DNA of 64,000 nucleotides from Halorussus salilacus (GCF_024138125.1 NZ_CP099993.1:124001-188000); one strand, 5' to 3'; shown: positions 18,913 to 27,655, counted from the first letter of the stretch. Numbers and translations are program-made. Notes: generated by a model from the letters alone, not told the origin.

Positions 18913-19884
18913 CTATTCGAACTCCGGCAGGACGTTCTCGTCGTAGAACTCGAAGAAGTCCTCCTGATTCGGTCCGATCTGGTGGACGTAGACGTGGTCG
19001 TAGCCCGCGTCGACGAACTCCTCGATGTTCTCGACGTGGGTCTCCGGGTCGGGGTCGGTGACGATGCTGTCGGCCTCGCGGACGTCCTCCTGTGAGACCA
19101 TCTCCGTGGCCTGCTCGAAGTGGGTCGGCGTCGGGAGGACGGCGGCGAGTTCGCCCGGCAGGACGCTGTTGGGCCAGTTCTCGTGCGCTGTCTCGACGGC
19201 CTCGTCCTCGTCGTCGGCGTAGCAGACCGTGAGCTGGCTGAACTTCGGTCCCTCGCCGCCCTCCTCCTCGAAGGTCTCGACCACGTCCTGCGGGCCGACC
19301 GACCAGAACCCCTCGCCGATTCTGGCGGCCGCCTTCGCGGCGCGGTCGCCGTAGGCCGACACGCAGACGGGCGGGTTCTCCTCGGGCAGGGTGAACAGCC
19401 GCGCGTCCTGAACGTCGTAATGCTCGCCGTGGTGGCTGACTCGCTCGCCCGACCACAGTTTGCGGATGACCGCCACGGCCTCCTCCAGCATCTCCAGCCG
19501 GATTTCGTGTTCGGGCCAGTGGTCGCCCTGAACGTGTTCGTTCAGGTTCTCGCCCGTACCGACCCCGAAGTAGAACCGCTGGCCCGACTCCTCGAACAGC
19601 TTCGCGACGGTCCCGGCCGCCTGCGCGACGATGGACGGGTGAATCCGCATCGTGGGACAGGTGACGCCGACGCCCACGTCGAGGTCGTCGGTCTCGCGCG
19701 CGACGCCGCCGAGCGTCGTCCAGACGAACGGCGAGTGGCCCTGCGCGCGTATCCACGGGTGGAAGTGGTCCGAAATCGAGACGAAGTCGAAGCCCAGTTC
19801 CTCCGCGCGGACCGCGTGCTCGACGAGGTCGTTCGGCGGATGCTCCTCGCTGGAGAGTGTGTAGCCCAGTTCGACCATGGACAT
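18913..19884 (-). CDS. F420-dependent LLM-class oxidoreductase
   Basis: A 323-residue luciferase-like monooxygenase-fold protein of the TIGR03557 type, related to F420-dependent glucose-6-phosphate dehydrogenases. Motifs: LGYTLSSEEHPP at the start, FDFVSISDHFHPW near residue 35, GQRFYFGVGTGENLNEHV near residue 100, and C-terminal YDHVYVHQIGPNQEDFF. Likely a cytoplasmic deazaflavin-dependent dehydrogenase; substrate unknown. Single gene behind the nuoCD terminator. Confidence 0.88.
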   Translation of the reverse strand: MSMVELGYTLSSEEHPPNDLVEHAVRAEELGFDFVSISDHFHPWIRAQGHSPFVWTTLGGVARETDDLDVGVGVTCPTMRIHPSIVAQAAGTVAKLFEESGQRFYFGVGTGENLNEHVQGDHWPEHEIRLEMLEEAVAVIRKLWSGERVSHHGEHYDVQDARLFTLPEENPPVCVSAYGDRAAKAAARIGEGFWSVGPQDVVETFEEEGGEGPKFSQLTVCYADDEDEAVETAHENWPNSVLPGELAAVLPTPTHFEQATEMVSQEDVREADSIVTDPDPETHVENIEEFVDAGYDHVYVHQIGPNQEDFFEFYDENVLPEFE

Positions 19885-19931
19885 GGCACGGCGGATTCGC
19901 CCAAGAACGCTACGGCCGTCGGCGAACGTGT

Positions 19932-19963
19932 GCGAATCCGCGAGCGAACGCTCGCGGATTCGC
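19932..19963. terminator. Perfect 15-bp hairpin after nuoCD
   Basis: GCGAATCCGCGAGCG pairs with CGCTCGCGGATTCGC around AA. It lies between the nuoCD stop and the next minus-strand gene and probably ends nuoCD transcription. Confidence 0.6.
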
Positions 19964-19967
19964 CAGC

Positions 19968-20036
19968 GTCACCGGTCGGTCGACCCGAGGGTCACCGGTC
20001 GACCGACCCGAGGGTCACCGGTCCACCGACCCGAGG
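19968..20036 (-). repeat. 23-bp triplication of the nuoCD 3' end
   Basis: Three adjacent 23-base units (19968, 19991, 20014), each starting GTCACCGGTC. The third holds the last codons and stop of nuoCD (LGSVDR-stop), so the 3' end of the gene has been copied twice into the intergenic region, probably by slippage. Confidence 0.8.
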
Positions 20037-21736
20037 ACGATGTCGAGGCTCCCGAGCGCCGCGACGAGGTCGGGCACGTACTCGCCCTCGGCCATCGCTT
20101 CGAGGGCGTGGAGGTTGTTGAAGCAGGGGCTTCGAATCTTGAACCGGGCTGGCTGGGAGGTGCCGTCCGACCGGATGTAGATTCCCATCTCGCCCTTCGC
20201 GGCTTCGACCGCCCGGTACACCTCGGTGTCGGCCTCGGGCTTGAGGGTCCGGGGGACGTTGGCCTGAATCGTCCGCTCGTCGTCGGGCCACTCTTCGAGC
20301 AGGTCGACGCACTGCTGGATTATCTTCGCCGACTCCTCGACCTCCTGCATCCGGACCAGCACCCGGGCGTAGTTGTCGCCGTAGGGTTCGGTGACCACGT
20401 CCCAGTCGAGTTCGTCGTAGTAGCCGTAGGGGTCGTCCCTGCGCAGGTCGTAGTCGACGCCCGACCCGCGGGCGACCGGCCCGGTACAGCCGTAGTCCTT
20501 GGCGGTCTCGGCGGTGATGACTCCGGTGTCGACGGTCCGCTTCTGGAATATCTCGTTGCCGGTCATCAGGTCGTGGTACTCCTCGACGTGTTCGGGCAGT
20601 TCGTCGAGGAAGTCCCGGACCTTCTCGAAGAACTCCTCGCGGGGTTCGGGAACGTCCCAGACGACCCCGCCGAGCCGGAAGTAGTTGAACATCATCCGCT
20701 GGCCCGTGAGGTCTTCGAGGATGTTCTGGACGATCTCGCGATCTCGGACCGAGTACATGAAGATGGCGGTGAAGTCGCCGTACACGTCGAGCGCGAACGT
20801 CCCCAGCGCGAGCATGTGGCCCATGATGCGACCGAACTCGACCGCCATCGTCCGGAGGACCTGCGCGTACTCGGGCACCTCGATGTCGGCGAGCGCCTCC
20901 GCGGTCCGGGCGTACGCCCACTCGTTGGGCATGTTCGCGGTGTAGTCCCACCGGTCGGGGTACGGCATGATTTCGTACCGGTAGTTCTTGTCTTGGCACA
21001 TCTGCTCCTCACACCGGTGGAGGTAGCCGACGTCGGGTTCGACGTGGGCGACCTGCTCGCCGTCGAGGACGGTCTTGAGGTGGAGCACGCCGTGGGTCGC
21101 TGGGTGGTGAGGGCCGATGTTGAGGAACATCGTGTCCGACCCCGGGTCGGAGTCGGCTTCCGACTCCGACTCGGACCCGGACCCGGACCCGGTCTCGCGC
21201 TGGGTGTCGGCGAGCGGATTGACGTGCTCTTTCAGCGTGACGACTTGGGGCTTGTCCTGGTGGTAGTCGAGGGCGAGCGGGTGGCCCTGCCACGTCTCGG
21301 GCAGGAGGATGCGCCGCAGGTCCGGGTGGCCGTCGTACTCGATGCCCACGAGGTCGTAGGCCTCTCGCTCGTGCCACTCGGCGGTCTTGTACACCGACGC
21401 CGCCGACTCGCTCACTGGGTTCTCGCGGTCGGTCGGCACGATGACGTTGACTTCCCGAGTCCGGTCGTCGTACGTGGTCAGGTGGTAGATGCTCTCGTAG
21501 CGGTCCTCGTACTCCTGAGCGGTCAGACACGAGAGGTGGTCGAACCCGGCCTCGTCCTTGAGGGTCCGGAGCACTTGCTCCACGTCGGACGGTCGTATCA
21601 CGAACCCCTCGGCGTCGAGGTGGCTCTCGCGGCGAATCACGCGGTCGCCGAGCAGGGCGTCGAGCGCGTCGTAATCGACGGACTGGACCCGCTGTGGCTC
21701 CCCCTCTCTGGATTCGGTTTCGGGTGCGTCACTCAT
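20015..21736 (-). CDS. nuoCD: NuoC-NuoD fusion subunit of complex I-like dehydrogenase, stand-alone
   Basis: A 573-residue fusion. The first 190 residues are the 30-kDa (NuoC) domain (FDHLSCLTAQEYED; AYDLVGIEYDGHPDLRRILLPE). After a Ser/Asp/Glu-rich linker comes the 49-kDa (NuoD) domain, starting LNIGPHHPATHGVLHLK and including GYLHRCEEQMCQDKNY, DVYGDFTAIFMY, YGCTGPVARGSGVDYDLR and a C-terminal FKIRSPCFNNL. NuoD forms part of the quinone site. No other nuo gene is next to it, whereas haloarchaeal nuo genes are usually a cluster, so it may be a paralogue or a displaced gene. Confidence 0.9.
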   Translation of the reverse strand: MSDAPETESREGEPQRVQSVDYDALDALLGDRVIRRESHLDAEGFVIRPSDVEQVLRTLKDEAGFDHLSCLTAQEYEDRYESIYHLTTYDDRTREVNVIVPTDRENPVSESAASVYKTAEWHEREAYDLVGIEYDGHPDLRRILLPETWQGHPLALDYHQDKPQVVTLKEHVNPLADTQRETGSGSGSESESEADSDPGSDTMFLNIGPHHPATHGVLHLKTVLDGEQVAHVEPDVGYLHRCEEQMCQDKNYRYEIMPYPDRWDYTANMPNEWAYARTAEALADIEVPEYAQVLRTMAVEFGRIMGHMLALGTFALDVYGDFTAIFMYSVRDREIVQNILEDLTGQRMMFNYFRLGGVVWDVPEPREEFFEKVRDFLDELPEHVEEYHDLMTGNEIFQKRTVDTGVITAETAKDYGCTGPVARGSGVDYDLRRDDPYGYYDELDWDVVTEPYGDNYARVLVRMQEVEESAKIIQQCVDLLEEWPDDERTIQANVPRTLKPEADTEVYRAVEAAKGEMGIYIRSDGTSQPARFKIRSPCFNNLHALEAMAEGEYVPDLVAALGSLDIVLGSVDR

Positions 21737-21912
21737 TGTAGATCACGCGGGGACGCGAGCGTAACCGAACCTCCGGCGGTATCCCGGACGGTCTCCGGCG
21801 GTGTCGCGCGCTTCCCATCCCCCAACCAAGGTATCCGCCGGGCATCAATAGGACTACCGTCTCTCGTCGCCGGGCCGCGCCGCGAAAAAAGCGCTGATTC
21901 GACTCCTACTGC

Positions 21913-22851
21913 TCAGTACCGCGGGCTCCGGCGTCTCTCCTCGCGTCCTCGGCCCTGCGAGCGCTCCTCGCCGTGTTTCTCGCCGCCCTGCTGGCTCTCG
22001 CCGCGCATCGCGGTCTGCTGGACCGGGCTGAACCCGCTCTCGGAGCTCCCGCCGTACTGATTCTGCTCGCCGCCCTGCTCGCGGCGGCCCTGCTGGCCCT
22101 GCTGGTGGCCTTGCTGACTCTGGCGGCCTTGCTGGTGACCCTGTTGGTGGCCCTGCTGACCCATCTGCTCGTGCTGGCCTCGGCCGCCCATCTGCTGGCC
22201 CTGCTGGCGGCCTCGCTCGTGTTGGCCACTCTGCTGGCCCTGTTGGTGGCCACCCATCTGCTGGCCGTACTGCTCCTGCTGGTGGCCGCCCTGTCGGCCC
22301 CGCTGTTCGTGGCCGCTGAACTGGCCGCCGCCGGGTTGGCCCTGCTGACTCTGGTGACCGTGCTGGCCCTGCTGACTCTGGTGACCTTGCTGGCCGCCCT
22401 GTTCGTGCTGGCCACCTCGCTGCTGGCGACTCCGCCCGCCGTATCGACTCTCTCGACGGGGTTGCTGGCCGCCCTGTTGGCTCATCTGGCCGCCCTGCTC
22501 CTGCTGGTGGCCGCCCATCTGTTGGTGGCCCTGCTCGCGCTGACCCTGCTGGCTCTGGTGACGGCCCTCCTCCTGCCAGCCCCGGCCGCCCCGCTGGCCG
22601 TGCTGTCCGGACTGCTGGCCGTGCTGTCCGGACTGCTGGCCGTGCTGTCCGGACTGCTGGTGCCGTCCGGACTGCTGGTGCCGTCCGGACTGCTGGCCGT
22701 GCTGTCCGGACCCCTGATGTCGTCCTTCCTGCTGGCGCTGTCCGGACTGTCCCTGCCGCCCTCGCTCTCGTCCGCCCGACGAGTATCGGCCCTGCTCTCT
22801 CGGTTCGTCGCGGTCGCTCCACTGCTCTTGGTCTTGATTTTGTCGTGTCAT
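21913..22851 (-). CDS. Gln/Gly/His-rich low-complexity protein
   Basis: A 312-residue protein that is almost wholly Gln, Gly, His, Ser, Arg and Glu, with HGQQSGQ-type units repeated many times between about residues 50 and 250 and a basic end (GREERRRSPRY). It carries few hydrophobic residues and is predicted to be fully disordered. The start at 22851 is supported by a GGGGGAG Shine-Dalgarno-like run 6 bases upstream. Such composition suggests phase separation, RNA binding or metal (His) binding, but nothing is proven. The opposite strand also reads as a long Leu-rich frame; that is a shadow of the CAG/CTG-rich repeat. Confidence 0.65.
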   Translation of the reverse strand: MTRQNQDQEQWSDRDEPREQGRYSSGGRERGRQGQSGQRQQEGRHQGSGQHGQQSGRHQQSGRHQQSGQHGQQSGQHGQQSGQHGQRGGRGWQEEGRHQSQQGQREQGHQQMGGHQQEQGGQMSQQGGQQPRRESRYGGRSRQQRGGQHEQGGQQGHQSQQGQHGHQSQQGQPGGGQFSGHEQRGRQGGHQQEQYGQQMGGHQQGQQSGQHERGRQQGQQMGGRGQHEQMGQQGHQQGHQQGRQSQQGHQQGQQGRREQGGEQNQYGGSSESGFSPVQQTAMRGESQQGGEKHGEERSQGRGREERRRSPRY

Positions 22852-22996
22852 CGGCGTCTCCCCCGTGGGAAAAATCGCCGCGACTTTCCTTATGTGTACT
22901 GGGCGGATGCTGACAAAAGAACCACCCGAAAGCGGGCTGACCCGTTCGCTACCCGAGGTGAGCACGCTTAAGGCGCGGCGCGCACACCTCCCGCAC

Positions 22997-24070
22997 ATGG
23001 AACCACGGGACCTGTCCTCGCACACCGTGTATCAGGCCGGTCGGGGCGTCGAGGAGGTGGCCCGCGACCTCGGGCTCGACCCCGACGACCTCGTGAAGCT
23101 CGCCTCGAACGAGAACCCCTTCGGGCCGAGCCCGAACGCGGTCGAGGCGATTCGGGAGGCGGCCGGGAGCGCTCACTCGTACCCGAAGGCCTCCCACGCC
23201 GACCTGACCGAGAAGCTGGCCGACCGCTGGTCGGTCGCCCCCGAGCAGGTCTGGCTCGGCAACGGCGGCGACGGCGTCCTCGACTACCTCGCTCGCGCCA
23301 CGCTCGACCCCGGCGACGCGGTCCTCGTGCCGACGCCCGGCTTCGCCTACTACGGGATGAGCGCGCGCTTCCACCACGGCGAGGTCGCCGAGTACGACCT
23401 CTCGAAGGCCGACGATTTCGCGCTGACGGCCGAGACCGTCCTCTCGGACTACTCCGGCGAGCGAATCGTCCACCTCACCAGCCCGCACAACCCCACCGGC
23501 GGGCGGTTCTCGCTCGACGCGGTTCGGGACATCGCCGACGGGACCGACGAGGACACCCTCGTGCTCGTCGACGAGGCCTACGGCGAGTTCGCCGACGGCC
23601 CGAGCGCGGTCGACCTCGTCGGGGAGCGCGACGACGTGGCGGTCCTCCGGACCTTCTCGAAGGTGTACGGTCTCGCGGGCGTTCGACTGGGGTACGGCAT
23701 CGTGCCCGAGGAGTGGGCCGACGCCTACGCTCGGGTGAACACCCCCTTCGCCGCGAGCGAGATCGCCTGCCGGGCCGGACTCGCCGCGCTCGACGACGAC
23801 GAACACGCCGAGAAGACGGTCGAGACCGCCGCGTGGGCGCGCGAGTACATCTACGAGAACCTCGACGCGCCGACGTGGGAGAGCCACGGCAACTTCGTGC
23901 TGGCGGAGGTCGGCGACGGCTCCGCCGTCGCCGACGAACTCCAGCGCCGGGGGGTCATCGTCCGGGACTGCACCAGCTTCGGCCTGCCCGAGTGCGTCCG
24001 CATCACCTGCGGCACCGAGGCGGAGACGAGGCGCGCGGTGGCCGAGTGCAACGAGGTGTTGGCCGAGTGA
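22997..24070 (+). CDS. hisC: Histidinol-phosphate aminotransferase
   Basis: A 357-residue class II PLP aminotransferase converting imidazole acetol-phosphate to histidinol phosphate. Motifs: KLASNENPFGPSPNA near residue 34, LTSPHNPTGG near 160, LVDEAYGEFA near 195 and the PLP lysine in RTFSKVYGLAGVRLGYG near 220. The ATG at 22997 (EPRDLSSHTVYQAGRG) is the natural start. It overlaps the next gene by 4 bases (GTGA) and heads a three-gene operon. Confidence 0.93.
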   Translation: MEPRDLSSHTVYQAGRGVEEVARDLGLDPDDLVKLASNENPFGPSPNAVEAIREAAGSAHSYPKASHADLTEKLADRWSVAPEQVWLGNGGDGVLDYLARATLDPGDAVLVPTPGFAYYGMSARFHHGEVAEYDLSKADDFALTAETVLSDYSGERIVHLTSPHNPTGGRFSLDAVRDIADGTDEDTLVLVDEAYGEFADGPSAVDLVGERDDVAVLRTFSKVYGLAGVRLGYGIVPEEWADAYARVNTPFAASEIACRAGLAALDDDEHAEKTVETAAWAREYIYENLDAPTWESHGNFVLAEVGDGSAVADELQRRGVIVRDCTSFGLPECVRITCGTEAETRRAVAECNEVLAE

Positions 24071-24615
24071 GGGTCGCCGTCACCGGGACGCCCGGGACGG
24101 GCAAGACCACCGCGGTCGAGGCGCTCGTCGGCGACGAGCGCCTCGACCGCGACCTCGAAGTCGTCCACCTCAACGACCTGATCCGCGAGGAGGGCCTGTG
24201 GAACGAGCGCGACGAGGAGCGCGACAGCCTCGTCGCCGACCTCGACGCGGTCGGCGAGCGCCTCGCCGACCGCGCCGGGAGCGAAGCGCCGGGCGAGGCG
24301 GACCTGCTCGTCGAGTCTCACCTCGCTCACCACCTCGACGCCGACAGGGTCGTCGTCCTGCGGTGTCATCCCGAGGAACTGGAGCGCCGCCTGCTCGAAC
24401 GGGGCGAGCCGGAGGCCAAAGCAAGCGAGAACGCCGAAAGCGAGGCCCTCGACGTCATCCTCTCGGAGGCCGTGAGCGAGCACGGCGTCGAGAACGTCTA
24501 CGAGGTCGACACGACCGACCGGACGCCCGAGGAAGTGGCCGACGACATCGCGGCCGTCCTCGCGGGCGAGCGCGAGCCCAGCGCCGGGGAGGTGGACTTC
24601 CTCGACTATCTATGA
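24067..24615 (+). CDS. Fap7/hCINAP-like adenylate kinase
   Basis: A 182-residue P-loop NMP kinase starting with GTG in the 4-base overlap with hisC. Walker A is VAVTGTPGTGKTT at the N-terminus; LVESHLAHHL and VLRCHPEELERRL follow, typical of the archaeal Fap7 (AK6) group. These bind ATP and, with ribosomal protein uS11, assist small-subunit rRNA maturation in archaea and eukaryotes. The downstream gene starts 4 bases before its stop. Confidence 0.85.
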   Translation: MRVAVTGTPGTGKTTAVEALVGDERLDRDLEVVHLNDLIREEGLWNERDEERDSLVADLDAVGERLADRAGSEAPGEADLLVESHLAHHLDADRVVVLRCHPEELERRLLERGEPEAKASENAESEALDVILSEAVSEHGVENVYEVDTTDRTPEEVADDIAAVLAGEREPSAGEVDFLDYL

Positions 24616-25220
24616 CGCTCGACCAACTCCGCCCGGTCGCCGACCGACTGCTCCGGCCGTTCGTCTCCGTCTCGACCCGGCTCGGTCTCACGCCCGACGC
24701 GGTCAGCGTCGTCGCCTTCGTGCTGGCGGGCGGCGCGGGCGCGGCGTTCTACCTCGGCGGGGCCGACCCCGTCTGGTATCTCGCCGGGTCGGTCCTCGTC
24801 TTCCTGAACGGGTGGCTCGACCTGCTCGACGGCGCGCTCGCGCGGGAACTCGGCACCGACTCGCTGGCGGGCGACCTGCTCGACCACGTCCTCGACCGGT
24901 ACGCCGATATCGTCATCATCGCGGGACTCGCCGCGGGCGTCGGCCGGTACGCCCTCGGATTCGCGGCGGTCACGGGCGTGCTGATGACCTCCTACCTCGG
25001 GACGCAGGCGCAGGCCGTCGACCTCGACAGGGTGTACGGCGGCCTGCTCGGCCGGGCCGACCGCCTCGCGCTGGTCGGCGTGACGGGCGTCCTCGCCGCG
25101 GTCGTGTCGGCCGCCCCCGCCGGACTGTCGGTGGTCGCGTGGCTGCTCGTCGTGTTCGCGGTGGTGGGTCACGTCACCGCGCTCCAGCGGTTCTACTACT
25201 CGTGGCGCGCGCTCTCGTGA
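24612..25220 (+). CDS. CDP-alcohol phosphatidyltransferase (archaeal lipid headgroup synthase)
   Basis: A 202-residue membrane enzyme with the complete family signature DG-x2-AR-x8-G-x3-D-x3-D (from DGALARELGTD to the Asp before RYAD, near residues 75-100) and about six transmembrane helices. It transfers a headgroup to CDP-archaeol; archaetidylinositol-phosphate synthase is one possibility, but the acceptor cannot be read from sequence. Start ATG overlaps the Fap7-like gene. Confidence 0.85.
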   Translation: MTLDQLRPVADRLLRPFVSVSTRLGLTPDAVSVVAFVLAGGAGAAFYLGGADPVWYLAGSVLVFLNGWLDLLDGALARELGTDSLAGDLLDHVLDRYADIVIIAGLAAGVGRYALGFAAVTGVLMTSYLGTQAQAVDLDRVYGGLLGRADRLALVGVTGVLAAVVSAAPAGLSVVAWLLVVFAVVGHVTALQRFYYSWRALS

Positions 25221-25284
25221 CTGCGCAAACAGTTAAGTTTTTCAACCTTACCGCCGTCGGAACTAACCGAGGGCGAAGAGTGTC

Positions 25285-25539
25285 ATGGATAGTGAACGAC
25301 CGGGCGAATCGGGAATCAACGTCGACCTCGAAGAGATACTGCCAGCCAACTTCCATATCACCCCCGAGGAGTTCCTCGACGTCGCGGAGGACGTGGACTC
25401 GCTGTTCGAGTTGAGCCGCGAGACGCGCCTCTCGCGCGAGAAGTGCAGACGGATACTCAAGTACTTCGAGCGTAGCGACGAGGTCAAGCAGGGGTTCGGC
25501 TACCTCCGCCACCAGCGCGGCGACGACCGGTTCCCGTAG
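25285..25539 (+). CDS. Small conserved-looking haloarchaeal protein
   Basis: An 84-residue acidic protein, unrecognised function. Two predicted helices: ITPEEFLDVAEDVDSLFE and REKCRRILKYFERSDEVKQ. The pattern could be a small HTH-like or adaptor domain. It has its own AT-rich promoter (AAGTTTTTCAAC around 25234) and lies alone between the lipid synthase and aMBF1. Confidence 0.65.
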   Translation: MDSERPGESGINVDLEEILPANFHITPEEFLDVAEDVDSLFELSRETRLSREKCRRILKYFERSDEVKQGFGYLRHQRGDDRFP

Positions 25540-25615
25540 TCGGCGTTCGGGCGTCTGCTGGGGCCGCCGACCGGCAGCGCGAACCCGACCGACGGCCGAA
25601 TCCGCTGGCGGCGTG

Positions 25616-25624
25616 TAATTTAAG
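25616..25624 (+). promoter_or_regulatory. TATA box of the aMBF1 gene
   Basis: TAATTTAAG about 27-30 bases before the ATG at 25649. Confidence 0.6.
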
Positions 25625-25648
25625 AGCGGGGACAGACTACCTCCGGGT

Positions 25649-26173
25649 ATGGTTCAGTGTGAGATGTGTGGTGCCGATACCGGCTCCCCCAAGACCATCA
25701 AGGTCGAGGGAGCCGAGTTGGACGTGTGCGACGACTGCGCCGACTTCGGGACCGAGGTCAAGACCCCGGACTCCGGTTCGACCTCGACCAAGTACTCGAC
25801 CTCCTCGTCGAGCGGCTCCTCGACCTCGTCGGGGACTTCCTCGTCTTCGAGTTCGTCGCGCTCGCGGCGCTCGGACATGTTCGACGACATGGACGAACTC
25901 GCCCAGGATTACGACGACCGCATCCGCGACGCCCGCGAAGAGACCGGGATGAGCCAGGAGGACCTCGCCAAGAAGCTCAACGAGAAGGCCAGCCTCATCC
26001 GGAAACTGGAGCGTGGCGACATCCTCCCGAGCGACGAGGTCCAGACGAAGCTCGAACGCGAACTCGACATCGCGCTCACCGCGGGCGGGTCGCCCGACGA
26101 CGACGAGGAGTGGAGCGGCGGGAGTTCGACCGGCGAGTACACCCTCGGCGACGTGGTCAAGCGCAAGGACTAG
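25649..26173 (+). CDS. Archaeal multiprotein bridging factor 1 (aMBF1)
   Basis: A 174-residue protein: N-terminal zinc ribbon (CEMCGA near residue 4, CDDC near 27), a flexible Ser-rich linker (about residues 45-75) and a Cro/C1-type HTH (DDRIRDAREETGMSQEDLAKKLNEKASLIRKLERGDILPS). aMBF1 associates with TBP and ribosomes in archaea. The order zinc ribbon, linker, HTH is diagnostic. Confidence 0.93.
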   Translation: MVQCEMCGADTGSPKTIKVEGAELDVCDDCADFGTEVKTPDSGSTSTKYSTSSSSGSSTSSGTSSSSSSSRSRRSDMFDDMDELAQDYDDRIRDAREETGMSQEDLAKKLNEKASLIRKLERGDILPSDEVQTKLERELDIALTAGGSPDDDEEWSGGSSTGEYTLGDVVKRKD

Positions 26174-26189
26174 AGACGACGGTGTCGCG

Positions 26190-26220
26190 CGCGGAGATTC
26201 GCCGGAGGCGAATCTCCGCG
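26190..26220. terminator. 14-bp hairpin with GGA loop after aMBF1
   Basis: CGCGGAGATTCGCC pairs with GGCGAATCTCCGCG around GGA, 17 bases after the aMBF1 stop. Likely terminator or 3'-end stabiliser; shares its GCC-GGA-GGC core with the hairpin at 59197-59225. Confidence 0.6.
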
Positions 26221-26299
26221 CCGAGGACCCCGACAGAGCGACCGCCCACGGCCCACCGCTCTCGCAACCTATTAGTCGCGCCCGGGGGACGATTCGGGT

Positions 26300-26944
26300 A
26301 TGAAAATCGTCGTCAACCTCAAGGCCTACCCCTGCGACCCGGTCGAAATCGCCACCGCCGCCCGTGACGTGAGCGAGGGCTCGGGCGTTCCGATTGCGGT
26401 CGCGCCCCAAGCCGCCCACCTCGAACGCGTCGCCGAGACGGGCGTCGAGACGTGGGCCCAGCACGTCAGCCCGGTCGAGCACGGCAGTCACACGGGGTCG
26501 ACACTCGCGGAGGCCGCCGCCGAGGCGGGCGCAACCGGCACCCTGCTCAACCACTCCGAGCGCCGCCTGAAGCTCGCCGACATCGACGCCGCGCTCGACG
26601 CGGCCGAGCGCGCGGGCCTCGACACCTGCGTCTGCGCGAACAACCCCGACCAGATCGGCGCGGTCGCGGCGCTCGGTCCGGACGCCGTCGCGGTCGAGCC
26701 CCCGGAACTCATCGGCACCGGCACGCCGGTCAGTCAGGCCGACCCCGATATCGTGACCGACGCCGTGGCGGCCGCCCAAGCGGTGGACGAGTCGGTCGCG
26801 GTCTACTGCGGCGCGGGCATCTCGACCGGTGAGGACCTGACCGCCGCCGGGGAGTTGGGCGCGGAGGGCGTCCTGCTCGCCAGCGGCGTGGCGAAGGCCG
26901 ACGACCCCGAGACCGCGCTGGAGGACTTGGTCGCGCCGCTCTGA
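26300..26944 (+). CDS. tpiA: Triosephosphate isomerase
   Basis: A 214-residue archaeal-type TIM, shorter than the 250-residue bacterial form. Active-site Lys in VVNLKAY, catalytic His in LLNHSERR near residue 90, catalytic Glu in [11 protein letters not shown] near 138, and phosphate-binding [12 protein letters not shown] near the end. Interconverts DHAP and glyceraldehyde-3-phosphate. Confidence 0.95.
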   Translation: MKIVVNLKAYPCDPVEIATAARDVSEGSGVPIAVAPQAAHLERVAETGVETWAQHVSPVEHGSHTGSTLAEAAAEAGATGTLLNHSERRLKLADIDAALDAAERAGLDTCVCANNPDQIGAVAALGPDAVAVEPPELIGTGTPVSQADPDIVTDAVAAAQAVDESVAVYCGAGISTGEDLTAAGELGAEGVLLASGVAKADDPETALEDLVAPL

Positions 26945-26986
26945 TTCACCCGTCGGAGTCGGAAGTCGGTCTCGTCGGCCGCCGAA

Positions 26987-27259
26987 TCACTCCGCCACGA
27001 TTATCCAGTGGTCGTCGTCCTGCTTCTCCAGAATCGCCTCCTCGCGCATCCGGACCACGTAGCCGGTGACGGTCTGCTCCAGTTCGTGGTCGGCCTTCAC
27101 CCGGACGAGGTTGCCCAGCACCCGCGCCGATGGCGGTTTCTGGGCCGCCCCGCAGTCGTAGATGGTGAGCAGTTCGGTCTCGCGCTCGTCGTAGACCACG
27201 ACGTAGGCGTGCTGGGGGAGGTGCCACCGGTTTTCCGCGGTCCGAGCGAGGGTATTCAT
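26987..27259 (-). CDS. 90-aa hypothetical protein
   Basis: A mostly beta protein: WHLPQHAYVVVYDERETELLTIYDCG followed by ARVLGNLVRVKADHELEQTVTGYVVRM and ending in DDHWIIVAE. No known motif recognised; one Cys. Start at 27259 is the only sensible ATG. Converges with tpiA. Codon use and acidity fit a real haloarchaeal gene. Confidence 0.6.
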   Translation of the reverse strand: MNTLARTAENRWHLPQHAYVVVYDERETELLTIYDCGAAQKPPSARVLGNLVRVKADHELEQTVTGYVVRMREEAILEKQDDDHWIIVAE

Positions 27260-27436
27260 GGTCCGAGGTTGTCGATGGAGTGGTAAAGTATGCTCGTTGC
27301 TTCGTCGAAGGAAGAGCCGGGACGTTCACTCCGGAATCGTCGTTCGGGGGTTTCGTCCGTTCCGGTGCGGTCCCTCTTTTGCCTCGGTAGTAGCTACCCC
27401 CTCCGGTACTGCATTCTACGGTGTGAACGGCAGGAC

Positions 27437-27655
27437 GCTAGCTACTGCCGAGACCTCTGAGACCACACCGCACCGCCACCGCACCGCCACCGCACCGCCA
27501 CCGCACCGCCACCGCACCGCCACCGCACCGCCACCGCACCGCCACCGCACCGCCACCGTCTCTCGTCCTCCCCAACCGCCTGCGGTCCTCGTTACACTGC
27601 GGTCCTCGGCCCTCGCGCGATGTTGGCGCGCCACGGCGCGCGCCAGCGCGCGCCG
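27437..27655 (+). repeat. R2 dispersed repeat, copy a, with an 8 x 11-bp expansion
   Basis: Starts GCTAGCTACTG, contains eight perfect 11-base units CGCACCGCCAC (27469-27556), then the R2 core CTCCCCAACCG...TGCGGTCCTC, CCTCGCGCG and a palindromic end CGCGCGCCAGCGCGCGCCG. Related copies lie at 32356-32470 (reverse) and 62145-62305; there the 11-base unit is not expanded. The rest of the 27260-27739 gap holds no supported gene. Confidence 0.75.

Noticed and set aside
21973-22971. 332-codon plus-strand Leu/Ala-rich frame that looks like a membrane protein
   Set aside because: It is the complement of the CAG-type repeat of the Gln-rich gene; CTG codons give Leu runs by chance, and there is no plus-strand ribosome site.
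27469-27556. Eight perfect 11-bp units considered as a CRISPR array
   Set aside because: Units are adjacent with no spacers and too short; it is a simple tandem repeat.
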